From positions 1,218,746 through 1,282,745 of the forward strand of contig NZ_KI669454.1 of assembly GCF_000507845.1 (NCBI RefSeq): a DNA stretch of 64,000 bases, in the 5' to 3' direction. Under the pieces are notes generated by a model that worked only from the letters and a program-made list of their open reading frames with translations, was not told the DNA's origin and did not search any database. Of this stretch, positions 55,012-62,628 are shown in pieces. The translations under genes and the position numbers were made by a program. The DNA comes from Helicobacter macacae MIT 99-5501 (lineage in GTDB: Bacteria; Campylobacterota; Campylobacteria; Campylobacterales; Helicobacteraceae). How positions within the stretch are numbered: position 1 is the first letter of the stretch; the number at the start of each line of letters is the position of its first letter.

Positions 55012-55043
55012 TTGACAAGGCTTTTTTTTTTTTTTTGTATAAT
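55012..55043 (+). promoter_or_regulatory. Sigma-70 promoter with T15 tract between -35 and -10
   Basis: TTGACA at 55012-55017 and TATAAT at 55038-55043 are perfect consensus boxes but 20 bases apart, against an ideal 17. Fifteen of those spacer bases are one T run (55022-55036). Loss of three Ts would give optimum spacing. This is the layout of length-variable promoters. The first gene starts 52 bases later. Confidence 0.75.
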
Positions 55044-55095
55044 CGCTCGGTTTTTTGATTTGCCCCAAAGGGAAGAAAAAATGAAAAGGAGAAAA

Positions 55096-55413
55096 ATGGC
55101 AGAATTCTATCCATTCAATGAAGCAGGGTGTGAAATCCTCTATGAAAACCCTCATTTTTCAGTGGCTTTTGGCTGGGATAAACAAAATGAATACTACTCT
55201 GTGGGTATGCGCTGGAGTGGCTTAGCAAACCCATATCCCTTAAGTCCTAGAGGAGATGGAAAGCCACAATGGTTTATACTGCATTGGGATTTGGCAGTGG
55301 AGTTTCTAAAATCGCTAAAAGCACAAAGTAGTGCCAATCAAAACGCGATAGATGAAGCAATAGAGAAGCTACAAAAACAACAACACCAAAATCTACAAGG
55401 GGTAAAGAGATGA
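55096..55413 (+). CDS. Small unknown protein, first gene of an envelope operon
   Basis: A 105-residue soluble-looking protein. It has an aromatic core (FAFGWDKQNEYYSVGMRW-like and PQWFILHWDLAVEFL) and a Gln/Ala-rich C-terminal helix. I do not recognise it. The ATG at 55096 has AAGGAG four bases upstream; an ATG at 55081 in the same frame is less likely. It overlaps the next gene by 4 bases. Confidence 0.6.
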   Translation: MAEFYPFNEAGCEILYENPHFSVAFGWDKQNEYYSVGMRWSGLANPYPLSPRGDGKPQWFILHWDLAVEFLKSLKAQSSANQNAIDEAIEKLQKQQHQNLQGVKR

Positions 55414-55805
55414 GTTTTTCAGAAGCATTTCGTAGTCGTGTTTTTTTGGCTATTGGTATTGCATTTGTAGTTGGACTTTTAGTTTTTGTTTGTTCTGATG
55501 ACGAAGAAGCAGCAGCATTCAATGCGCTTGTGGCATTTTTTTTGGGCTTTTTTATCGCTGTTTTAATTCTCTTGTTTGCGATTTTGTCTACCAAATGTCC
55601 AAAATGCAAAAAATACCTTTGCTTTAAGGAATATAAACACGAGGATTTATCTCGTGATGTTGTCTCAAAAAAAGTTAAAGATAATGAGTTGGGGACTAAA
55701 CTAGAGCATTATGCAGTTGGCAAACGAAAGCATTACTACGAGTGCGATAAATGCGGATACGAATCAACTTCTATAAGAGACTATAAAGACAAAATCGATG
55801 TCTAG
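55410..55805 (+). CDS. Small membrane protein with zinc-ribbon motifs
   Basis: A 131-residue protein. Two hydrophobic stretches (about 12-28 and 40-62) are followed by CPKC (near 67-70) and CDKC (near 112-115), probably a cytoplasmic zinc ribbon. It overlaps both neighbours (ATGA junction with the first gene and 8 bases with the next). Function unknown. Confidence 0.65.
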   Translation: MSFSEAFRSRVFLAIGIAFVVGLLVFVCSDDEEAAAFNALVAFFLGFFIAVLILLFAILSTKCPKCKKYLCFKEYKHEDLSRDVVSKKVKDNELGTKLEHYAVGKRKHYYECDKCGYESTSIRDYKDKIDV

Positions 55806-56520
55806 GAAAGCGGACTTGGAACATAAGCTAGAAATGTATAAGATTCTCTATGGTGCTTATGCCGATGAGATAAAAAATCTTTGGCAACGCTCAATATTTC
55901 TAGGAGCGTTTATGGTGCTTGTGTGGAGTGGCTATGGTGCGTTGCAACTAAAAGCCATAGAGCCAAAGATTGTAGAAAATCTCGCCCAAAGTGTGCAAAA
56001 TGGGGAGACAAACACTCTTGTATATATCTCTACTTCTCTTGGACTTTGCGCGGTGATTATCGTGTTATCTTGGCTATGGATAGCTATGGCAAAAGGCTCA
56101 AAGTTTGTCCAAGAAGCCCACGAGGAGCATATCAAAAACTTTGACTTCCAAAATGATGATATAAAAAATCTCTTTTGTGATTTGGATTCTTATGAATATA
56201 CAAAACACATAGATTCTAAAATCAATACCAAAGACAAAACACTAAATCCAAAACTTAATGGTGGGTTGTTTTTCTATGGAGTGTTGCAACCATATCGCTA
56301 CTCGCCTAGCAAAATCAATATCGCACTTGGGTGGGTAAGCTGCCTGCTAGGTATTGTGCTCTTTGTCGCACATATTATGAGTATATTTTGCACGACATTA
56401 TGCCTAATAGGGTGCATTGTGCTTATTTTGGGTATCTTTGTGGTGTTGTGTTTTTCATCAAAACGCTTAAAAGTTACCTTAAGAGGCAGGGGAAACATAG
56501 CAAAAAAGGAGCAAGAATGA
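55798..56520 (+). CDS. Unknown polytopic membrane protein (RipA-like at most)
   Basis: A 240-residue protein. An N-terminal helix (LEHKLEMYKILYGAYADEIKNLWQR) leads to a membrane segment (SIFLGAFMVLVWSGYGAL), another near 80-100, and a pair at about 175-225. The N-terminal YxxxYADEIKxLWxR pattern faintly recalls RipA-family octameric membrane proteins, but this is a weak memory-based guess. Overlaps the next gene by four bases (ATGA). Confidence 0.6.
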   Translation: MSRKADLEHKLEMYKILYGAYADEIKNLWQRSIFLGAFMVLVWSGYGALQLKAIEPKIVENLAQSVQNGETNTLVYISTSLGLCAVIIVLSWLWIAMAKGSKFVQEAHEEHIKNFDFQNDDIKNLFCDLDSYEYTKHIDSKINTKDKTLNPKLNGGLFFYGVLQPYRYSPSKINIALGWVSCLLGIVLFVAHIMSIFCTTLCLIGCIVLILGIFVVLCFSSKRLKVTLRGRGNIAKKEQE

Positions 56521-57602
56521 AAAAATGGCTATTTGGTTATTTTGCGTTGGTAATGTTTGCAAATGCAAGCATATTTGTAGAGTCCGTAGGACTAGGCGAG
56601 AGTGTGCAAAGCGCGAAGAAAGACGCTATAAACAACGGCATAAGGGAAGCTGTGGGCGAGTATGTCCGCGCTAAGCAGACATTGCAAGATGAGAATCTAA
56701 ACGAGCAGATTTTCAACTTCTCAAATGCCTACTTGCTAGACTATAAACAGCTAAGTGTAAGCAAACTACCAAATGGAATGTATGAAGTCAAAGCCAAGCT
56801 AGAGATAGAAGATGGCAAGCTAGTAGGTGTGCTAAGAGATTTGCAAGTAGATGTCAAAAATGTAGATGATGGGACATTCAAAGTCTATGTAAGCGAGAAG
56901 CAAAAGCAAATAGATAGCTTTGCCAAACTGTTTGATGAAGTGGTGCTAGAGCCTTTGCGAAGTGGGGAAGCCTATCAAGTAAAGGTGCTAAACTTTGAGC
57001 CTTGTGAGCTAAGTAGCAGAAAAAACGCAACTTGCAGAAATGGGCAATATATCATATCTTTTAGTATGGACTATCAAAGGGGATATTTGGAAGGGGTAGC
57101 AAAACTGCTAAAAAGTGCGGGAGCGCAAAAATGCCCCAATCCTCAACCAACAGAAGGATTAAGAAAAGAAGTAGCGTTTTTTCTATTTGGGGAATGTATC
57201 TTTTTGCCTAGAAAGTTTAGCGACACGATTGATTTGAACCTGCACCAGCGGCAGGGAATAGCGATTTTGCGGTTAGAACTACTTGATGAAAATAAAAAAA
57301 CCATAGCATCTTTTTCGCCAAATGAAAAAAATACAAATGGTTTATTTATTAAACAAAATTCCATTCTTTATTCCCCTCACAATCCTGCAGATTTATGTCA
57401 CCTTATGAGTATGCGAAACCCCTTTAATGCACATAGTTTTTTTTCAAGTTGTTTTGATTTTCCTAGAGAATTTATATATTCATTTTACAGTCAAATGACT
57501 TTTGTACATACAAAGAATATTTTTCCATACTACGCGATGATAGATTCTGAAACAATCGCACGAATCAAAGAGATAAAAATCTCTTTTGAGCCTCGAAAAT
57601 AA
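56517..57602 (+). CDS. Exported protein, LPP20/FlgT-N-like domain
   Basis: A 361-residue protein with a signal peptide ending ANA (about 17). Residues 20-120 (GLGESVQSAKKDAINNGIREAVGEYV, then VSKLPNGMYEVKAKLEIE) look like the alpha-beta fold of LPP20 or FlgT N-terminal domains. The rest is a larger unknown domain with two Cys pairs and Arg/Phe-rich strands. The ATG overlaps the previous stop. It probably acts in the periplasm. Confidence 0.6.
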   Translation: MKKWLFGYFALVMFANASIFVESVGLGESVQSAKKDAINNGIREAVGEYVRAKQTLQDENLNEQIFNFSNAYLLDYKQLSVSKLPNGMYEVKAKLEIEDGKLVGVLRDLQVDVKNVDDGTFKVYVSEKQKQIDSFAKLFDEVVLEPLRSGEAYQVKVLNFEPCELSSRKNATCRNGQYIISFSMDYQRGYLEGVAKLLKSAGAQKCPNPQPTEGLRKEVAFFLFGECIFLPRKFSDTIDLNLHQRQGIAILRLELLDENKKTIASFSPNEKNTNGLFIKQNSILYSPHNPADLCHLMSMRNPFNAHSFFSSCFDFPREFIYSFYSQMTFVHTKNIFPYYAMIDSETIARIKEIKISFEPRK

Positions 57603-57623
57603 ATCTAGAACAAAGGAGCAACA

Positions 57624-58220
57624 ATGGGTAAAAACTTTTTGTCAATCAGCGTGCTTATCTTGTGTAGCGCATTTGGCACACTACAAGCACAGCAAGAATT
57701 TAGTGCTACTAATGGCGTGGTATATAAGCTAAATAATGACGGAAGCCTAAAGAGTATCAAGGCACGCGAGGAAGCAGATATGCTGATAGGCGATAGGCGA
57801 GATGAGCAATCGTGCATCAAAAAAGCCACACTAAAGGCAAAAGCAGAAATAGCTAAGTTTCTAAAAGAGGGGATAAAGGCAGAGGAGACGCTCTCCAACA
57901 TAGAAAAAACCCTTAGCGATACAAAAGCTGGAGCTAGTCGCAAAATCGCTGAAACACTTTCACAAAATATATCCTCTCAAGCAGAGGCGTTGCTTCGTGG
58001 TGTGATTGTGCTAGAATCCAAAGTATTTCGTGCGGAAAAATACTGCGAAGTAACGCTAGGAATGAGCGAAAAAAGTATGAATGCAGCCCAAAGCACACAA
58101 AACGCGCTTGATAAGTCATTTAGTGGAGGAAAAATAGGCAATGAAGCAAAGCCGCGCACGCAAGAAGCACAAAGCGATGATTCCACACATAGACGCTCGC
58201 CACACTACAATGATTTCTAA
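57624..58220 (+). CDS. Exported protein, LPP20-like
   Basis: A 198-residue protein with a signal peptide ending LQA (about 22). CIKKATLKAKAEIAKFL, then SRKIAETLSQNISSQAEALL and VIVLESKV..YCEVTLGMS resemble the LPP20/FlgP-like fold. The cysteines at about 61 and 138 could pair. The C-terminal tail is polar and repeat-free. AGGAG sets the start. Position between two other exported proteins suggests a common complex. Confidence 0.6.
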   Translation: MGKNFLSISVLILCSAFGTLQAQQEFSATNGVVYKLNNDGSLKSIKAREEADMLIGDRRDEQSCIKKATLKAKAEIAKFLKEGIKAEETLSNIEKTLSDTKAGASRKIAETLSQNISSQAEALLRGVIVLESKVFRAEKYCEVTLGMSEKSMNAAQSTQNALDKSFSGGKIGNEAKPRTQEAQSDDSTHRRSPHYNDF

Positions 58221-58788
58221 AATTTCTAAGTGCGCTTTTTTGTGGGTTTTGCCACTTTGCTTCGCGTGTGTAGCAAATGCGTTTGACATAGATACATTTG
58301 CCACAAATGCGCTAAAAAATGGGCAGATAAACCAAAATGCGCAATCTCAAATCATAGAGCAAGAAAACTTTATCATCGCATTTGTATCCCTCACAAATCC
58401 ACTGCAAGATAGAGAAGCAAAGCTAGCACACAAAGGCGAGCTGTATGCCAAACTAGCGATTTTTGAGCACTATCAAGCAAGGGATAAAAAGCTAAAAAGT
58501 CTGCAGATTTCTAATGCTCTGCACTCTTCTATCATAAAGCACAACAACAAAATCTATCTAGCCCTAGCGATAAATCACGCAAATATCACAAAATCTTATG
58601 ATGAATCTAGTGAGCAAAACACACGCGAAATCTACGCACAAAAAGCCAAAATGCTAGAATCTAGCTTGAAGCAAGATGATGATATATCCACGCTAAAAGA
58701 ACTTGCGCGTATATATGAGAGGCTAGGAGAGATTGAAAAGTATGATGAGATACAAGAGAGAATCTTGCAAAAAGAGTTTGAGTTTTAG
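58210..58788 (+). CDS. Exported protein of unknown function
   Basis: About 192 residues. The signal peptide is CAFLWVLPLCFACVANA. The body is helical (FATNALKNGQINQNAQSQIIEQENF, DREAKLAHKGELYAKLAIFEHY, then LKELARIYERLGEIEKYDEI, which resembles one TPR). The ATG at 58210 overlaps the previous gene's stop; an upstream frame from 58141 is probably not used. Function unknown. Confidence 0.6.
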   Translation: MISKISKCAFLWVLPLCFACVANAFDIDTFATNALKNGQINQNAQSQIIEQENFIIAFVSLTNPLQDREAKLAHKGELYAKLAIFEHYQARDKKLKSLQISNALHSSIIKHNNKIYLALAINHANITKSYDESSEQNTREIYAQKAKMLESSLKQDDDISTLKELARIYERLGEIEKYDEIQERILQKEFEF

Positions 58789-58834
58789 CTAAATCATCAG
58801 CAAATAGCGACACTACGGATAGAAGCACAAACAA

Positions 58835-59566
58835 ATGTCAAATGTATTGCATAAGCCAAGAAAGAATCTTAGAAATTTTTTTGAAACAAAAATATATGCC
58901 TTTGGGATTAGTCTTATCATCGTTATAAACGCTATCACGCTTGGGTTAGAGACTTCTGCGTATTTTAGGATAAATGCAGAGCTTATCTTAAATGTCATTG
59001 ATGAGATTTGTCTAGGTATTTTTGCGCTTGAATTGTTTTTGAGAATCTTTGCTTTTGGATTTGGATTTTTTATAGACAAAAATCAAAAAGGGTGGAATCT
59101 TTTTGATTTTATCATCATAGCACTTAGTATTTTTGGGATAAGTGAAATGAGTATTTTACGCTCACTAAGGATTTTTCGGGTTTTGCGACTTGTGTCCGTG
59201 CTTCCACAGATGCGACTAATCACAGAAGCAATGCTTCACACCCTGCCAAGTCTAGTGAGTATTTTGGCTTTGATTTTGGTGTTTTTTTATATGTATGGTG
59301 TGCTATGTGTAAATCTTTTTGGTGGGGCATTTCCACAATTTTTTGGGACTTTGGGCGTGAGCTTTTATACGCTTTTTCAGATAATGACACTAGATAGCTG
59401 GAGTTCAAACATAGCTTTGCCCATAATCAAAGTATATCCTTACGCTTGGATAGTGTTTATAAGCTTTATTTTAATCATAAGCTATGTGGTGCTAAATCTT
59501 ATCGTAGGTGTAGTCGTAGAGGCTATCGCAGAAATCAAAGAACGCACAAGAAAAGCAAAATCCTAG
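58835..59566 (+). CDS. Voltage-gated cation channel, BacNav type
   Basis: A 243-residue six-helix channel. S1-S4 span about 18-125, S4 being RSLRIFRVLR with arginines at 109, 112, 115 and 118. S5 is at about 135-160 and S6 at about 204-230. The selectivity filter reads TLDSWSS (185-191); well-known BacNav channels have TLESW, so the ring glutamate is aspartate here. It forms a tetramer that passes sodium, or perhaps calcium, on depolarisation. It follows the exported-protein gene by 46 bases and may end that operon. Confidence 0.9.
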   Translation: MSNVLHKPRKNLRNFFETKIYAFGISLIIVINAITLGLETSAYFRINAELILNVIDEICLGIFALELFLRIFAFGFGFFIDKNQKGWNLFDFIIIALSIFGISEMSILRSLRIFRVLRLVSVLPQMRLITEAMLHTLPSLVSILALILVFFYMYGVLCVNLFGGAFPQFFGTLGVSFYTLFQIMTLDSWSSNIALPIIKVYPYAWIVFISFILIISYVVLNLIVGVVVEAIAEIKERTRKAKS

Positions 59567-59859
59567 ATAAAAGCGATATAAAAGCAAAAACAAAAGCGCA
59601 GTGGGGGGCAAAATCTTATAAAAATCATATTTTTATCCACACTCCAAATAGATGATTTATCACAAAAAGTGCCGAAACCTAACCAAAATCCCAAAATACA
59701 CAACAAAAACGCACAAACACTTCCTAAAACTTCAAAAACTTCTGCCTAGCTAAGAGATTTTATAAGATTTTTTTGGCACAATTACATACAAATTTTATTT
59801 GAAGCGACATTTTGCGTGATTTCTTAGCGCGAAAATTTACAAATATAAGGTAGCACCAA

Positions 59860-61926
59860 ATGCAAAAATCCCCCAAATCCCAAAACACACCCGATACACT
59901 CTCACAAAATCTAACCAAACTATCCAAGCAAAACGAACCACTACTAAAGCAAATGGCAAAAGAGCTACGCTTTTTGTGTGCTGATATTGTCGAGGGGGCA
60001 AATAGCGGACACCCCGGCACTCCTATGGGACTAGCTGAAGTCGCCACCACGCTTAGCTATCATATCGCGCTAAATCCCAAAAATCCCAAATGGCTAAACC
60101 GAGATAGACTTGTATTTAGTGGTGGGCACGCTAGTGCGCTGCTATACTCACTACTGCATTTGTGGGGGTTTGATATTAGCTTAGATGATTTACGCAATTT
60201 TCGCAAGCTAGGCTCAAAAACTCCCGGACACCCCGAATACCCACTAACTCAAGGTGTAGAAATCACCACAGGACCGCTAGGGCAAGGCATAGCAAACGCA
60301 CTAGGATTTGCCCTAAGTGCAAAATATGCTAACTATCTTTTTGACAAAAACTCCCCACAAGACAAAGCGCAAAAAGACGAAATCCTAAACCACAAAGTCT
60401 ATTGCATTTGTGGCGATGGGGATTTGCAAGAGGGAATCAGCTATGAAGCAGCCTCTCTAGCAGGACATCATAAGCTAAATAACCTAATCATCATCTATGA
60501 TAGCAACAATATCACTATCGAGGGCGAAGTAGGAGTGGCTTTTAGCGAAAATGTCAAAGCGCGATTTGAAGCGCAAGGCTTTAGCGTGTATGAGTGCGAT
60601 GGGCACGACTTTTTTAGCATAGACTGTGCTTTGGCACAAGCTAGGGCAAACACCACTTCCCCCACGCTCATCATCGCCCACACCACTATCGGCAAAGGAG
60701 CTAGCACGCTAGAGGGTAGCCACAAAACTCACGGCGCACCACTTGGTGCAGAGATTTTGGCTGAATCCAAAAAAAAAGCGGGACTAGATTCTACTAAATC
60801 ATTTTATATAAGCGATGAAGTGCGATTTGGCTTTGCCACCACGCAAGAAGTCGGTGCAAGCTTGCAGGCGCAATGGGAGCAAGATTTAAGCAAAAATGAC
60901 AAAGAGATTTTAGAAGCATTACTCCACCCTGATTTTAGCGCGATAAAATATCCTAGATTTGAAGTGGGAGCAAGTGTAGCTACACGCTCAAGCAATGGCA
61001 AAATCTTAAATGCGATTAGCAAAGAGATTTTGGGATTTTTGGGCGGTAGCGCAGACTTAGCACCGAGCAATAACACCGCGCTAGAAAACGAGGGGGATTT
61101 CCCAAATGGCAAAATAGCGCACTTTGGGATACGAGAGCACTCTATGGGTGCGATATGCAATGGTATAGCAAACTATGGGCTGTTTTTGCCTTTTTGTGCG
61201 ACATTTTTTGTATTTAGCGACTATATGGCGGCAAGTGTGCGTGTGGCGAGTATTATGCGCTCTAAGGTTTTTTATATCTGGACACACGATTCTATCGGTG
61301 TGGGCGAAGATGGAGCTACTCATCAGCCTGTTGAGCAGCTAAGCCATTTCCGTGCTATGCCAAATCTGCTTGTTTTTCGTCCCGCAGATGCAAACGAAAA
61401 TATTGCTTGCTGGCAAGTGGCTCTGCATTCTAGCACACCTTGCGCGTTTGTGCTATCTAGGCAAAATCTACCCGTGCTAGAATCTAGTAGTGTAGAGTGT
61501 GTCTCAAAAGGTGCTTATATCATTAAAGACATTGGGCAAAAATCTCAAAATACACCCGCCCAAAATACGCCACCTCAAATAACCACTCCTCAAATAACTC
61601 TACTTGCAAGCGGTAGCGAGGTGCACACCTGCCTAAGTGCAGCCCAAATCCTAGAATCTAGCGGTATTCCTACTCGTGTGGTTAGTATGCCTTGCTTTGA
61701 TTTGGCATTGCAAAATAGAGAATATGTGGATTCTTTGCTTGGTGGCAAAGTGCTAGCTGTGGAAGCTCTAAGAGGGCTAGAGCTATATGCTTTTGCTGAT
61801 AGTGTGCTAGGAATGGATAGTTTTGGGCACTCTGGCAAGGGCGATGAGCTGTTTAAGCATTTTGGGTTTAGTGCCCAAAACATCGCAAATCGTGCTAAAG
61901 AAATGCTAGAATCCAAAAATAAATAA
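59860..61926 (+). CDS. tkt: Transketolase
   Basis: A 688-residue thiamine-diphosphate enzyme that swaps two-carbon units between sugar phosphates in the non-oxidative pentose phosphate route. ANSGHPGTPMGLAEV, FSGGHASALLYSLLHL, TGPLGQGIANALG, GDGDLQEGISYEAASLAGH and THDSIGVGEDGATHQPVEQL are diagnostic. A short Thr/Pro/Gln repeat insert (TPPQITTPQITLL, about 61560-61620) lies at the third domain's start. Length is otherwise normal. It probably starts its own unit with folK and flhF close behind. Confidence 0.96.
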   Translation: MQKSPKSQNTPDTLSQNLTKLSKQNEPLLKQMAKELRFLCADIVEGANSGHPGTPMGLAEVATTLSYHIALNPKNPKWLNRDRLVFSGGHASALLYSLLHLWGFDISLDDLRNFRKLGSKTPGHPEYPLTQGVEITTGPLGQGIANALGFALSAKYANYLFDKNSPQDKAQKDEILNHKVYCICGDGDLQEGISYEAASLAGHHKLNNLIIIYDSNNITIEGEVGVAFSENVKARFEAQGFSVYECDGHDFFSIDCALAQARANTTSPTLIIAHTTIGKGASTLEGSHKTHGAPLGAEILAESKKKAGLDSTKSFYISDEVRFGFATTQEVGASLQAQWEQDLSKNDKEILEALLHPDFSAIKYPRFEVGASVATRSSNGKILNAISKEILGFLGGSADLAPSNNTALENEGDFPNGKIAHFGIREHSMGAICNGIANYGLFLPFCATFFVFSDYMAASVRVASIMRSKVFYIWTHDSIGVGEDGATHQPVEQLSHFRAMPNLLVFRPADANENIACWQVALHSSTPCAFVLSRQNLPVLESSSVECVSKGAYIIKDIGQKSQNTPAQNTPPQITTPQITLLASGSEVHTCLSAAQILESSGIPTRVVSMPCFDLALQNREYVDSLLGGKVLAVEALRGLELYAFADSVLGMDSFGHSGKGDELFKHFGFSAQNIANRAKEMLESKNK

Positions 61927-61944
61927 ATAAAAAGCGTAGCAAAA

Positions 61945-62628
61945 ATGACAAAAGCAAATAAAGATAAAAGCACGATGAGTGGGATTCATCAAATCATTTG
62001 CACAAAAGGATTCCCAAGTGCCTGCGCTCCAAAAAATCATACTTCAAAAAACCCTGCTTCAAAAAGCCACATTTCAAAAACATTGTCCTCAAAAATATTA
62101 GTTTCAATGCCTTCAAAATCTCTAGCTTCAAAGGCTTCAAAATCTGTCGTTTTAGGCATAGGTGCAAATATCGGCACGCAAGATAAAATCTTGGCTAGAT
62201 TTTGGCATTTGCTTTGCTTTTTTGCTTCACATTCTAGGATTTTTGGCATTTCTACAAGCCCGATTTATCGCAATCCCCCCTTTGGCTACGCCAATCAAGC
62301 GCATTTTTATAATGCGCTTGTAACTCTTAGCACCTCGCTTAGCCTTTTGCAAATCTACGCGCTTGTGTTTTATGCCGAGCGAAAATTTGGACGAGTGCGC
62401 AAAAGGGAATTTAAAAACGCACCAAGAATGATTGATATTGATATTATTTTTTATAGCGATTGTATCTTTAGGGCGAAATATCTCACGCTTCCGCACCCTA
62501 GCTATCACAACCGCGCAAGCGTGCTGATACCTATGCTTTGCTTACTATATCAGCAAGGCAAAATGCAAAGATACGCTTGCAAAATTACAAAATCCAAAGA
62601 TTTAAGGCAAAATAAGGGGCAAAAATGA
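61945..62628 (+). CDS. folK: HPPK: hydroxymethyl-dihydropterin pyrophosphokinase
   Basis: A 227-residue protein in the folate pathway that pyrophosphorylates 6-hydroxymethyl-7,8-dihydropterin. The enzyme begins at VVLGIGANIGTQDKILA and shows STSPIYRNPPFGY, QAHFYNALVTL, GRVRKREFKNAPRMIDIDIIFY and LPHPSYHNRASVL. The first 65 residues are extra: a Lys/Ser/Ala-rich run made of imperfect TTCAAAAA units. The true start may lie within it (ATG at 61975 or later). It overlaps flhF by 4 bases. Confidence 0.87.
   Translation: MTKANKDKSTMSGIHQIICTKGFPSACAPKNHTSKNPASKSHISKTLSSKILVSMPSKSLASKASKSVVLGIGANIGTQDKILARFWHLLCFFASHSRIFGISTSPIYRNPPFGYANQAHFYNALVTLSTSLSLLQIYALVFYAERKFGRVRKREFKNAPRMIDIDIIFYSDCIFRAKYLTLPHPSYHNRASVLIPMLCLLYQQGKMQRYACKITKSKDLRQNKGQK

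Noticed and set aside
59446..59655. Possible small basic protein after the channel gene
   Set aside because: It starts inside the channel gene in another frame and shows no ribosome site; the gap to tkt seems non-coding.
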